A stretch of DNA of 64,000 bases from Candidatus Melainabacteria bacterium (GTDB taxonomy: Bacteria > Cyanobacteriota > Vampirovibrionia > Obscuribacterales > Obscuribacteraceae): positions 3,472,001-3,536,000 of the forward strand of contig CP064963.1 in NCBI GenBank assembly GCA_016699165.1. Reading direction: 5' to 3'. A program made the position numbers and the translations under genes. Under the pieces are notes generated by a model, which was not told the origin of the DNA, did not search any database, and was given only the letters and a program-made list of their open reading frames with translations. Of the stretch, positions 45,901 to 54,089 are shown piece after piece; position 1 is the first letter of the stretch, and the number at the start of each line of letters is the position of its first letter.

Positions 45901-47136
45901 TTAAGATCGCCTGCGCCGCGGTAGTCGATCTTGCGGTAACTCTTCGGGGCGATATTCAGGCTGATTTTCCGCTTCAATTACTGGTCTTTGATTGGGCCTT
46001 TGGTTTGGTGCATTTTCGTATTTTGCATAGCGAGTTTTTGCCTGTGATTGATCCCACATCTGGGCGATTTTTGAAGCATTGCGAATATCAAATGAGAAGT
46101 GGTGTGCATCATTTGGAATCGGAACATTGGGTCTGGATAAGTTGCCTTGCACAAATCCATATTTGCGCAACAGTCGGGAAACGTCTGGGTCGTTGAAGTT
46201 TTTCACGTCTAGGGCTGCGCCACGCTCGTGTTCAGAATTACCTGGTGCTGCTCTTAGTCCACTGGCAATTGCTTGTTGAGTATTAGTTCGACCCAGCGAA
46301 TTGATATTGGCACAATCGGCACAGTGAGATGCCGGAAGTAATTTCTTGCCTAAAGCCGCAAGTTCTTCATTGATCATTAAATAGGCTTGGGCGGCAGGTC
46401 TATCGAGCCACGCGGGAGCGTTTCTGATTTTCTTTTTGCCGTCCTCAGCTTTGTAGCTTTCGCGGTTATCTATACCTACATATACTGGATCTACGCGCTC
46501 CCCGTTTCGACGTTTGCTTATGTCATTCACGATCGAAGCGTCGGTCACGGGCTCCATGGGCATTCTTGTGCCGTTGTTCTGAAATGGAGCTACTGGATTT
46601 AATGGTGCATCCGGATTTTCATAGCGCGGTCGTCTATTGGGCAGCGTGGGGTTGTCTTGAGGTGAAGGTGGTCTATAACCTCGCCGTTCGGCTTCGCGGA
46701 AATAAGCTGACCAGTAATTGCCCCAAAAATCGTTTCTTCCTTGAGTTTGAGGATAGTTACTGGGAGCTTCCATTCGATACTGTTGCCATGGGTCCCTCTG
46801 CATTTGTGGTGGATAGCTGGAGGTTCGGTCAAATGATCGGTCAAAGGATTGGTCGAATCTTTGTTGCGGATTAAAAATTTGCGGATTGAATCCCTGGGGA
46901 TTGAACCCCTGTGGGTTTATATTCTGGCGTTCATACGGGTTGAATCCAACCGGAGCGTTCTGGTTAAAGGCGCTGAAATTGGAGAAAAAGTTATTTGGCT
47001 GGTTAATTGACTGATTCTGGATAGCAAAAGCGCTGTAGTCGGACGCGTTGAGGTTAAGGCTAGCTAGCCTTATTGATTCTGGTTGATTGTCTTGTTGCGT
47101 ACCGCGTGTATCCGCGGCGTCGCTTTCTAGAGACAC
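45901..47136 (-). CDS. M15-like peptidase with low-complexity N-terminus
   Basis: This 411-residue protein starts at GTG with AGAGG upstream. Residues 1-230 are Asn/Gln/Pro/Arg-rich, with a tandem G-F-N-P-Q type repeat near 75-92 and F-D-R/Q-S repeats. Residues about 240-360 carry an M15 D-Ala-D-Ala carboxypeptidase/VanY-like pattern: S-E-H-E-R-G-A-A-L-D-V (His and Asp zinc ligands) and D-A-H-H-F-S-F (third His). The general-base Glu usually just before the last His is not obvious. No signal peptide is visible, which is odd for a cell-wall enzyme; the Arg-rich tail is also unusual. Confidence 0.8.
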   Translation of the reverse strand: MSLESDAADTRGTQQDNQPESIRLASLNLNASDYSAFAIQNQSINQPNNFFSNFSAFNQNAPVGFNPYERQNINPQGFNPQGFNPQIFNPQQRFDQSFDRSFDRTSSYPPQMQRDPWQQYRMEAPSNYPQTQGRNDFWGNYWSAYFREAERRGYRPPSPQDNPTLPNRRPRYENPDAPLNPVAPFQNNGTRMPMEPVTDASIVNDISKRRNGERVDPVYVGIDNRESYKAEDGKKKIRNAPAWLDRPAAQAYLMINEELAALGKKLLPASHCADCANINSLGRTNTQQAIASGLRAAPGNSEHERGAALDVKNFNDPDVSRLLRKYGFVQGNLSRPNVPIPNDAHHFSFDIRNASKIAQMWDQSQAKTRYAKYENAPNQRPNQRPVIEAENQPEYRPEELPQDRLPRRRRS

Positions 47137-47250
47137 CGTCTTAGACCTCTTCAGTTTTATCCACCATTGAGATTATCTATATAGATAGAGAGGTCGTAAA
47201 GCGTAAGATTCCCAATGCAGGCGCCCGTGGGCGAAATGGAATTGAAATTG

Positions 47251-47278
47251 CTTAGAGATTGCCGCTTAGAGATTGCCG
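47251..47278. repeat. 14-bp tandem duplication at the 3' end of hpd
   Basis: CTTAGAGATTGCCG occurs twice back to back. On the minus strand the first-read copy encodes the last G-N-L codons and the stop of hpd; the second copy lies just after the stop. Confidence 0.9.
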
Positions 47279-48405
47279 CGCAAAGCCTGTTCGTGCTCAA
47301 TTGATTCGAAAAGCGCTTTGAAATTGCCTTTGCCAAAGCCTTTAGCGCCTTTGCGTTGGATAATTTCCAGGAACAAAGTGGGTCTATCTTCTACAGGTTT
47401 GGTGAAGAGCTGAAGCAAATAGCCGTCCGATTCGCGGTCGACCAGAATTCCAAGTTTGGCTAATTCTTCAATATCTTCGTCGATGTGTCCTACGCGTTCA
47501 GTCAAAGCATCGTAATAAGATCTTGGCACGGTGAGGAATTCTACCCCGCGTGCTTTCAGTTCAGCGATGGTGGCGATGATATCACGGGTGGTGATAGCAA
47601 TATGTTGCACGCCGCCTGCATTGTAGTAGTCGATGTATTCTTGTATCTGCGATTTGCCTGTGCCGATGGCGGGCTCGTTGATAGGCATTTTGATAACGCC
47701 ACTTTTGTTTGCCATCACTTTTGATACCAGCGACGAATATTTAGTGCTTATGTCGTCGGCGTCAAAATACTGATAGACGTAGAATCCAAAGATGTTTTGA
47801 TAGAACTCAACCCACGATTCCATCTTGTTCAATTCGACATTGCCAACGATGTGGTCGATGCTCATCAAGCCCACTGGGCCGCCTTGCGATTTCTTGTCGA
47901 GCGCCTTGAATCCAGGCGCAAAGGTGCCTGTGAATTCCTGGCGTTGAACGAATTTGTGAATGGTGTCACCGTAAGTGTGAACAGAGGCTTGAATGAATTT
48001 TCCTTCTTTGCCTTCATAAAACTCTGGCTTGCTGTGGCTTTTGGCGCCACGAGCTATAGCTGTTTCGTAGCATTTGACTGCATCGCGCACGCGAAATCCA
48101 ATTGTTTTGACTCCGTCACCATGCTCGTGCACGTGTTCGGCAATTTCGCTTTTGTTCGATAGACCGCCCGATACAACTAACTGGACGCTGCCTTGTTTGA
48201 GCACATAAGAAACTTTGTCGCGATTGCCAGTTTCTAATCCACTGAAGCCAACTACATCAAAGCCGAAACCTTTGTGATAGTAGTAGCAAGCTTGAAGCGC
48301 ATTGCCCACAAACAACTCGACATGGTCAAACCCGTCAATTGCAATTTCTTCAATTTCCGAATTGCTTTTGGCAGAAGGATTGCGCTCGATAGTCTCTTTG
48401 ACCAT
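47266..48405 (-). CDS. hpd: 4-hydroxyphenylpyruvate dioxygenase
   Basis: This 379-residue protein has two vicinal-oxygen-chelate repeats. The Fe(II) ligands are visible as I-D-H-I-V-G-N-V, G-V-Q-H-I-A and L-F-L-E-I-I-Q-R. The C-terminus G-F-G-K-G-N-F-K-A-L-F-E-S-I-E is the family fingerprint. It converts 4-hydroxyphenylpyruvate to homogentisate, for tyrosine breakdown or tocopherol/plastoquinone-type synthesis. A GAGGT site precedes the ATG. No homogentisate gene is adjacent. Confidence 0.97.
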   Translation of the reverse strand: MVKETIERNPSAKSNSEIEEIAIDGFDHVELFVGNALQACYYYHKGFGFDVVGFSGLETGNRDKVSYVLKQGSVQLVVSGGLSNKSEIAEHVHEHGDGVKTIGFRVRDAVKCYETAIARGAKSHSKPEFYEGKEGKFIQASVHTYGDTIHKFVQRQEFTGTFAPGFKALDKKSQGGPVGLMSIDHIVGNVELNKMESWVEFYQNIFGFYVYQYFDADDISTKYSSLVSKVMANKSGVIKMPINEPAIGTGKSQIQEYIDYYNAGGVQHIAITTRDIIATIAELKARGVEFLTVPRSYYDALTERVGHIDEDIEELAKLGILVDRESDGYLLQLFTKPVEDRPTLFLEIIQRKGAKGFGKGNFKALFESIEHEQALRGNL

Positions 48406-48478
48406 TTTAAATTACCTCGAAAGTCACAAGTACTATGATACATCTAAAAAACCGAGGTGGGTTGTCAGTCTCAGGCGT

Positions 48479-49201
48479 TTAATCGCCTAGATTCTTTAAA
48501 AGCTCTTTAGCTTCCAGATTACCTGGATCTTCACTTAGCGCCTTTTTGACCATTGTGCGTGCTTCTTCTTTCTTGCCAGCAGCAGATAGACATGCAGCTT
48601 TGCCGGTTCGAACTGACGCCAATACAAAAATCAGATTCTCGTCATGATTGTCAGAAAGGGCGGCTTCCAGTTTTTTGAGCAAATTGTCGTAGTGGGTTTC
48701 GGCTTCTTTGAACTCCCCGTTTTTGCGCAGTGATGCGGCAAGGCGCAGGATTTGAATCGAGCTGAATTTGTTTATTTCGTAGGCTTTTCTGAAATAGACA
48801 AGGGCTTCTTTGGGCTTTTTGAAAAAGTCTTTCACCTGTCCCATCATGAATGGAATTGTAGAAATATTCGGATTATCTACTGAAAGTTGTTTCAGCATTT
48901 CCATCGATTTGGCTTCATCTTTTTGCATTACAGCCACTTTCCATGCATCAAGACAGCCTTGTGCAACAGCGGTTTCGTTCTGCATGTTATCTTCAGAGGC
49001 TGAATGTTGAGGAACTGAAGCTTGCGATTGCGCTTGCGTTGCACTGGTCGAGCTTGTCGAGTTTGTCGAGGCGGGCGCTGCGCCTTCTTGCTCCACTTTG
49101 GGAAGATCCGACTGTACCTGCATTTGCGATCGACAGCCAACAGCAACTAGATTTAATGCCAGTAGCGCTATCCATAAAAAAGAATTCGATTTAATCATCA
49201 A
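48479..49201 (-). CDS. TPR lipoprotein
   Basis: The 240 residues start with a lipoprotein signal (about 22 residues) whose lipobox L-V-A-V-G-C predicts lipidation at Cys23. A Ser/Thr/Gln/Ala-rich linker and about four TPR-like helix pairs follow (A-L-V-Y-F-R-K-A-Y-E-I-N, A-E-T-H-Y-D-N-L-L-K-K-L). It is probably membrane-attached on the periplasmic side. The ATG overlaps the upstream exported TPR gene's stop by four bases, so the pair probably works together. Confidence 0.85.
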   Translation of the reverse strand: MMIKSNSFLWIALLALNLVAVGCRSQMQVQSDLPKVEQEGAAPASTNSTSSTSATQAQSQASVPQHSASEDNMQNETAVAQGCLDAWKVAVMQKDEAKSMEMLKQLSVDNPNISTIPFMMGQVKDFFKKPKEALVYFRKAYEINKFSSIQILRLAASLRKNGEFKEAETHYDNLLKKLEAALSDNHDENLIFVLASVRTGKAACLSAAGKKEEARTMVKKALSEDPGNLEAKELLKNLGD

Positions 49202-49926
49202 TCTTGAAGGGGAACGTGTCTGAAATTAGTGTCAGAATCCAGATCCGGCGTATCAAATTTGACTTTAGATAGTGACATTCCACGCTTCAACATGTCTTCG
49301 TTCACTGGCAAAGGTGGCTTGGAGATTGATTCACCAAGGTGTGCGTCGCCTGCGTTGGCTTCTCTATGAGACTGAGCGGTGGTTGTTTTGGCCTGCAAAT
49401 AGCGGATACGCGTATTCACTTTCTCTTTGTATTTTTCGGGCACCAAATTAGCGAAGACCAGATCTATTAATTCGCGCGAGGCTTCGTAAAACTCTCTTTT
49501 CTTCTCAAGAAGTTCAGAAAGCGCCACTCTAAGCATGAGTTCATTGGGCTTTTCTTGTTTTAAAAAACGCAGACGATTAGTGGCTTCGTCTAGAATGCGC
49601 TCGTCGTTGCAATAAAGAAAAAGCTGATGGTAAGCCAGATAAAAGGACGGCTCAACTTCAGTGGTGTGTAAATATTGATGATTTGCTTTTACACTTTCAC
49701 CATTTAAGCGTAGTGCTTCAGCAAACTTAAAGCTCAAATCGGGGCTGGATGGGTTGTTCTCGGTGTTTTCGCGAGCTTTATCCAGGTCCGGAATAGCAGT
49801 AGGCTGATTTTGACTTTGGCTTTGTGTGGCTTTGCTTGCCTGGTTTTGTGCTCGTCCTTCGAGGATAAAACAAAGCTGTGCGCCGACAATAAAACTAAGT
49901 GAGAGAGATAGTGCAATTTTGGACAT
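49198..49926 (-). CDS. Exported TPR-like protein
   Basis: This 242-residue protein has an N-terminal signal segment (about 26 residues, ending near G-R-A-Q), a Gln/Ser-rich linker and helical repeats (P-D-L-S-F-K-F-A-E-A-L-R-L-N-G, V-E-P-S-F-Y-L-A-Y-H-Q-L-F-L-Y) that resemble degenerate TPRs. It is the first gene of a coupled pair with the TPR lipoprotein. The function is unknown; an envelope scaffold is a guess from composition. Confidence 0.8.
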   Translation of the reverse strand: MSKIALSLSLSFIVGAQLCFILEGRAQNQASKATQSQSQNQPTAIPDLDKARENTENNPSSPDLSFKFAEALRLNGESVKANHQYLHTTEVEPSFYLAYHQLFLYCNDERILDEATNRLRFLKQEKPNELMLRVALSELLEKKREFYEASRELIDLVFANLVPEKYKEKVNTRIRYLQAKTTTAQSHREANAGDAHLGESISKPPLPVNEDMLKRGMSLSKVKFDTPDLDSDTNFRHVPLQD

Positions 49927-49966
49927 GGGTCAAATTTTAGCGCGCAAAAGCATTTTTCGCCGCAGA

Positions 49967-50221
49967 TTATGCCTTAATAATGGTCAGGCTCCAGCTAGAA
50001 TCGCTTGCTTGTTCCTGGCGCTCGACTGTGTGCCCTTCGGCTTTTACGCTCTGACAGACGCTTTCCACCGGCTCACCGTCATCTAAAACTACTGTTACAG
50101 TTTCGCCGCTTTGCATTTTGTCGAGATAAAGCCTGGTCTTAACGAAATTCATAGGACAGGCAACTCCACGCAAATCCAAATTGTGTACTGCTTCAGTGGT
50201 CACAAGCGCTTCTCCCTTCAA
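49967..50221 (-). CDS. TusA/SirA-like sulfur-carrier protein
   Basis: The 84 residues show the TusA/YedF fold: L-D-L-R-G-V-A-C-P-M-N-F-V-K-T-R with the C-P-x-x-x-x-K motif, then G-E-T-V-T-V-V-L-D-D and a V-x-x-x-G-H-T-V-E strand. TusA-like proteins relay persulphide sulphur for tRNA or cofactor thiolation; others have unassigned redox roles. It is coupled by a four-base overlap to the Cys-rich gene upstream. Confidence 0.92.
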   Translation of the reverse strand: MKGEALVTTEAVHNLDLRGVACPMNFVKTRLYLDKMQSGETVTVVLDDGEPVESVCQSVKAEGHTVERQEQASDSSWSLTIIKA

Positions 50222-50520
50222 TTTGATTCTGTTTCAGTGGCAAAACAAGGGGCAGGATAACACGTATTGGGGCTGGGGCAGTCCATTTCGCTTGTGTATT
50301 TTTGCCATTCTTTGGCGAAACAGGGGCGCGAATTGACATAGTCTTTCATTTTGAGCAAGAGTAAAAGGGCGTCTTTTGAAGCCTCCAGATCTTTGGCCAG
50401 ACAATGTATGCACCTGAAATCTTCGGTAAATCCAAGTGCTAGATTGATTACTTCTTGTCTAGTGCAAAGAATCCGGTCGCAGGCGCCTGCGTGGCAAATT
50501 TGGGCTTCCTTATCGATCAT
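50218..50520 (-). CDS. Cys-rich small protein partnered with TusA-like protein
   Basis: This 100-residue protein has ten or so cysteines in patterns such as C-H-A-G-A-C-D-R-I-L-C, C-I-H-C and C-P-S-P-N-T-C-Y-P-A-P-C, suggesting metal or disulphide binding. It is followed by the TusA-like gene in a four-base overlap, so a sulphur-transfer or Fe-S related partnership is likely, though I know no named family. It is divergent from the aspartase-like gene, with starts 57 bases apart. Confidence 0.82.
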   Translation of the reverse strand: MIDKEAQICHAGACDRILCTRQEVINLALGFTEDFRCIHCLAKDLEASKDALLLLLKMKDYVNSRPCFAKEWQKYTSEMDCPSPNTCYPAPCFATETESN

Positions 50521-50577
50521 TCATACTCGTTCCTGCCAGTAAAAACTATCATAGGACAAACTTGTGATAATGCATCA

Positions 50578-51957
50578 ATGACTCAGCGAAAAGGTCAACA
50601 GCGTATAGAAAAAGATCAATTGGGGGAGATTAATATCCCAAGTGATTCTTATTATGGAATTGCCACTCAGCGCTTAATACAGTCTATTCCGCAATACAGT
50701 CACAGTGTCAGTCCCCGCTTAGTTGAAGCGATGGCACAGGTGAAGCGAGCCGTTATTCAATGTGCTTGTTCTGAAAAATTAGTGGACGAAGACGATTTTG
50801 CCCAGCCTGTACTTAAGGCGCTTTTGCAAGCGTGCGATGAATTGGCTGGTGGCGATTTTTATCAAGACGTGGTGGTGGATGGCTTGGCTGGCGCATCTGG
50901 GCACGCTTTAAATTTAAATATTAGTGAAATCATTGCTAATCGAGCAGGAGAACTTCTTGGCGATCCGCTTGGTTCCTACCAGAAGATACAAGTCGACAAG
51001 CACGTAGATATTCTGGGAGCGCTAGAAGATATTTTTCCAACCTCGATGCGCATTTCGATTTTACTTGGATTGAAATCGCTCAAAAATGTTTTGCTCGACT
51101 TGGAGCGCACTTTGCGTCGCAAAAGTCATGAATTTGAATCAGTTGTAAAACTGGGTCGAATTAACTTGCAAGACGCATTACCTGTAACTCTGGGACAGGA
51201 ATTTAACGCTTATGGCTCCACGGTAGAGCGTGCGCTGAAGCGTATTTCCGAGGCTTCACTTTGTTTGAAAGAAGTCAATCTTGGTGGCACTAAAGTAGGC
51301 ACCGGATTTGGTGTTAGCCACTCTTTTCAGTATCAAGTCAGTCAAATGCTTTCTGTTCAAACAAAGCTTGAACTGCGCCCTGCCGACGATTACATTAAAG
51401 CTACCAGTTCGATGAGTGATTTTCTGGAATTTTCTTCGAGCCTGCGTGAGCTTGCATGTGATCTGATTAAAATGGCTAACGACCTGGCTTTTCTATCGTC
51501 TGGTCCCGGCGGAGGTCTGGCCGAGATAACACTTCCAGCTGCAAATCTCAACGACGAATTGTCTATTGCTGCTTATCAAATACTGGCAAACGACCAGGCG
51601 GTGCTTATTGCTACTCAAGCAGGCAAACTTGAATCTAATATATTTACCACTGTTATTATTCAAGCAATTTTAAATAGTATGCAAATGCTTGAATCTTCAA
51701 TTATTTCTTTCACTACTAATTGTTTGAGCAAAGTGAAAGCAGATCCTATTAGTTGCCGTTCTCTTTTAGAAAGTTCACAGGCCTTGTTGCCGGTGCTTTC
51801 GCAAGAGTTGGGGATGGAAAAATCTTTAGAAATAATCTTGCAAGCCAAAGAGCAAAAAAAATCTATAAAGGAAGTACTTTTCGAGCAGAATCTATTGCCT
51901 AAGGATACTTTAGATAGGCTAACTAGCTACAAATATATGACTTCGGCTCAACGCTAA
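50578..51957 (+). CDS. Aspartase/fumarase-superfamily homologue lacking catalytic motifs
   Basis: From ATG 50578 this is 459 residues and aligns end to end with AspA (I-P-x-D-x-Y-Y-G-I-A-T-Q-R start, N-x-N-x-S-E-I-I-A-N-R, L-P-V-T-L-G-Q-E-F, S-S-G-P-G-G-G-L-A-E-I). Each active-site block is altered. The T-S-T-N loop reads S-G-H-A, the S-Q-S-x-N-D block reads L-G-A-L-E-D (about 146-151), G-R-T-H-L-Q-D reads G-R-I-N-L-Q-D (Asn196 for His), and the G-S-S-x-M-P-x-K-x-N-P signature is deleted after L-P-A. The frame is open to 50455, but that extension overlaps the divergent gene and has no homology. It is probably a pseudoenzyme or has a new activity. Confidence 0.88.
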   Translation: MTQRKGQQRIEKDQLGEINIPSDSYYGIATQRLIQSIPQYSHSVSPRLVEAMAQVKRAVIQCACSEKLVDEDDFAQPVLKALLQACDELAGGDFYQDVVVDGLAGASGHALNLNISEIIANRAGELLGDPLGSYQKIQVDKHVDILGALEDIFPTSMRISILLGLKSLKNVLLDLERTLRRKSHEFESVVKLGRINLQDALPVTLGQEFNAYGSTVERALKRISEASLCLKEVNLGGTKVGTGFGVSHSFQYQVSQMLSVQTKLELRPADDYIKATSSMSDFLEFSSSLRELACDLIKMANDLAFLSSGPGGGLAEITLPAANLNDELSIAAYQILANDQAVLIATQAGKLESNIFTTVIIQAILNSMQMLESSIISFTTNCLSKVKADPISCRSLLESSQALLPVLSQELGMEKSLEIILQAKEQKKSIKEVLFEQNLLPKDTLDRLTSYKYMTSAQR

Positions 51958-52055
51958 TAAGAAAATCTACCTTTTAGACTGACCGATTTCCTGTTAAGTT
52001 TTAATAGCTCAAAGCCGTTGCCACCGCAACTCTCACGCATATATAAAAGGGTATT

Positions 52056-52694
52056 ATGTTCATGATGCTTACTGGCTATAAGTTGGAAGTAATCGTCGGC
52101 TGTATGAGCGCCGGCAAGTCGAGCGAACTCATTCGTCGCATCGAACGGGCACGCCTGGCGTATCTTCCCACCATCATCGTCAGACCAGCCACAGATACAA
52201 GATCTAAGGCTAATCATGTCGAATCGCGCAACGGGCTTGCATCTAAAGCCGTGGTGATTGAAGACCCCAAAGATATTCTTACTTATGCAGCCCATGCCTT
52301 AGTGGTGGGATTGGATGAATGTCAGTTCTTTTCAGAGGAATTGATACCGGTTGTTAAGATGTTATTGCGTCAAAAGAAAAAAATTATTGCCTCAGGCTTA
52401 GATCTGGACTACAGAGGCGAACCTTTTGGAACTCTGCCAACCCTCATGGCGATGGCGGATCGGGTCGATAAACTGCTTGCAGTTTGCCGTAAATGCGGGT
52501 CGGATTTTGCTTGCCGCACGCAGAGAATGGTTCATTCAGAAGAACAAATTTTAGTTGGTGATGCTCAGTATGAAGCCCGCTGTATTCACTGTTTCGAGCC
52601 CCCCGGCGAATTTCAGTTGCGTCTGGAACTCCCTTTGATGGGTGAAAATCCAATAGTGGCAGACGCCCCCCAATTGTCTTTAGTGGCCGGCTAG
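52056..52694 (+). CDS. tdk: Thymidine kinase (TK1 type)
   Basis: This 212-residue protein has the P-loop G-C-M-S-A-G-K-S-S-E at 15-24 (usually G-P-M-F-S-G-K), the catalytic D-E-C-Q-F-F, the lasso region and a Zn site of two Cys pairs (C-R-K-C and C-I-H-C). It phosphorylates thymidine in salvage. It is preceded by an AAGGG site a few bases from the ATG and is not linked to other nucleotide genes. Confidence 0.95.
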   Translation: MFMMLTGYKLEVIVGCMSAGKSSELIRRIERARLAYLPTIIVRPATDTRSKANHVESRNGLASKAVVIEDPKDILTYAAHALVVGLDECQFFSEELIPVVKMLLRQKKKIIASGLDLDYRGEPFGTLPTLMAMADRVDKLLAVCRKCGSDFACRTQRMVHSEEQILVGDAQYEARCIHCFEPPGEFQLRLELPLMGENPIVADAPQLSLVAG

Positions 52695-52893
52695 AGTCTT
52701 CACTCGTTTCAAAAGGTGCTAACAAACGGACTAAATATCCGATAAATCAAAGCACTTAACAAAGCGAACATTACGGATTTCTTAACATATCTCACATAAA
52801 GGTCCTAATTTGTTAGGGCGGCGTTGTCATGGGAAATACTTGAGTAGAACTCGGTCCCAAGAGATGGAGCTATGGAGGTTATCGAGAAGTCCT

Positions 52894-53301
52894 ATGTCCA
52901 GCACAAAAGATGCCAATACCTGCGCTAAAAAGGTGCGGGAATTCCTAAGCAAATTAGGTACTTTCTTGAAGAAGAAAGGTCCGTGCGGCGAAGAAACCGG
53001 GGAACACGCAGTAGTGCAACATCCCTGGCAAATTGATTTAGACCATCTAGCAGATCGTCTGGGTGAGGAACCCGTCAAAATAGCCGAAAAGCCAACCGAT
53101 GAGCAAATGAAGAAACTTTGCGAAGATGCAAAGGCCGTTCGCAAATCGACTAAAGAGATGTCTTCACCGTCAAAAACCGCAGTTGATTTAAAAGCCTGGT
53201 GGGGCAGTTCTGTTGCCACTTGGGATCCAAGCGCCGATGCCCAAAATCTTGATTCAATTCATCAACAAAGACGTCCTCGTAAGACCAAATGGTTTGACTA
53301 A
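52894..53301 (+). CDS. Unknown small hydrophilic protein
   Basis: This 135-residue protein starts at ATG 52894; the frame also extends upstream to 52810. It is Lys/Glu-rich with a basic stretch (F-L-S-K-L-G-T-F-L-K-K-K-G), a helical middle and a Trp-containing C-terminus (A-W-W-G-S-S ... K-W-F-D). It has no signal peptide and no recognised domain. The ribosome-binding site is modest (GAGAAG). Confidence 0.6.
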   Translation: MSSTKDANTCAKKVREFLSKLGTFLKKKGPCGEETGEHAVVQHPWQIDLDHLADRLGEEPVKIAEKPTDEQMKKLCEDAKAVRKSTKEMSSPSKTAVDLKAWWGSSVATWDPSADAQNLDSIHQQRRPRKTKWFD

Positions 53302-53449
53302 AATATTCCGCTGTTACTGTAACAACAGCTCAACACCAGAGCCTGCGGGTTTATTTAGTGGTTTGCGGTGGTAATATGTATGAAGCCACCTGATTAATGC
53401 TGTCCGTATATCGTTGGACTTTGAGCGACCAGGGTGGAAAGAGGTAGTT

Positions 53450-53815
53450 TTGGGTCTTTCTATCAAAAATCATTGCCGCTCCCTAGTTATGTTGGCTACA
53501 GCATGTGCTGTGTCTGGCGGAAGCATGGTGCTTTCTTGTGATAGCGCTGAAGCTAAGTCCAAAAGCAAAAAAGGGTCGCAGCACCGCAAAGCTCGCAAAA
53601 TCGCTGGTCACCACTATTTAGTGCCTCCTCCGCCGCCTTACGCCCCATCAATCATGCCTGAATTGCAAATGATGGCTATGCGTGGCATGCCGCAAAAAGC
53701 TGTCGCCAAAAAATCGACAAGCGAGTATCCGTACTCCAAATACATTTTTACAGCTAACAAGGCCGACGCCCCTCGCTCGGTCAAGCTCAATAACACAACC
53801 ACCGCTTGGAACTAG
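53450..53815 (+). CDS. Exported Lys/Pro-rich small protein
   Basis: I choose the TTG at 53450, which follows GAGGT by five bases (the frame continues upstream to 53414). The 121 residues start with a signal peptide ending near S-A-E-A. The mature part is basic (K-S-K-S-K-K-G-S), contains a proline run P-P-P-P-P-Y, and ends polar. The function is unknown; a cell-envelope structural role is possible. A perfect palindromic terminator follows about 50 bases later. Confidence 0.7.
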   Translation: MGLSIKNHCRSLVMLATACAVSGGSMVLSCDSAEAKSKSKKGSQHRKARKIAGHHYLVPPPPPYAPSIMPELQMMAMRGMPQKAVAKKSTSEYPYSKYIFTANKADAPRSVKLNNTTTAWN

Positions 53816-53865
53816 GCACCTGTCGCTCTCTGCGGCTTCGTCTTCTATTCATTGGTCTTCTTTTG

Positions 53866-53895
53866 AAACCATATCCGTTAACGGATATGGTTTTT
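53866..53895 (+). terminator. Palindromic rho-independent terminator
   Basis: A 28-bp perfect palindrome at 53866-53893 centred on GTTAAC (arms AAACCATATCCG/CGGATATGGTTT) is followed on the plus strand by further T, giving a strong hairpin. It follows the exported Lys/Pro-rich gene. Confidence 0.85.
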
Positions 53896-54089
53896 GATTT
53901 GGGTTCGAAGCAGGCAAAATCGACAGAAAAGAACTCCTAAATGCACTTGATTTCTGGTTGGAAAAGAAGACTGAAAACAAAAAAGCAGTGGAACTTTTTT
54001 ACTATTTTTCTGTCTAATGCACCAAAGCTTCAAGGGTTATAAAGTTCTATCCGATGGCTCACTTTACTAGCGGAAACAGGTTGCGTGTG

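Noticed and set aside
46850..46930. Tandem FNPQ-coding repeat considered as a DNA repeat array
   Set aside because: The repetition follows the codons of a low-complexity protein segment and there are no spacers.
47174..47187. TATCTATATAGATA palindrome upstream of the M15-like gene
   Set aside because: A 14-bp AT-only-type palindrome in AT-rich intergenic DNA may be just a promoter -10 area; too weak to call.
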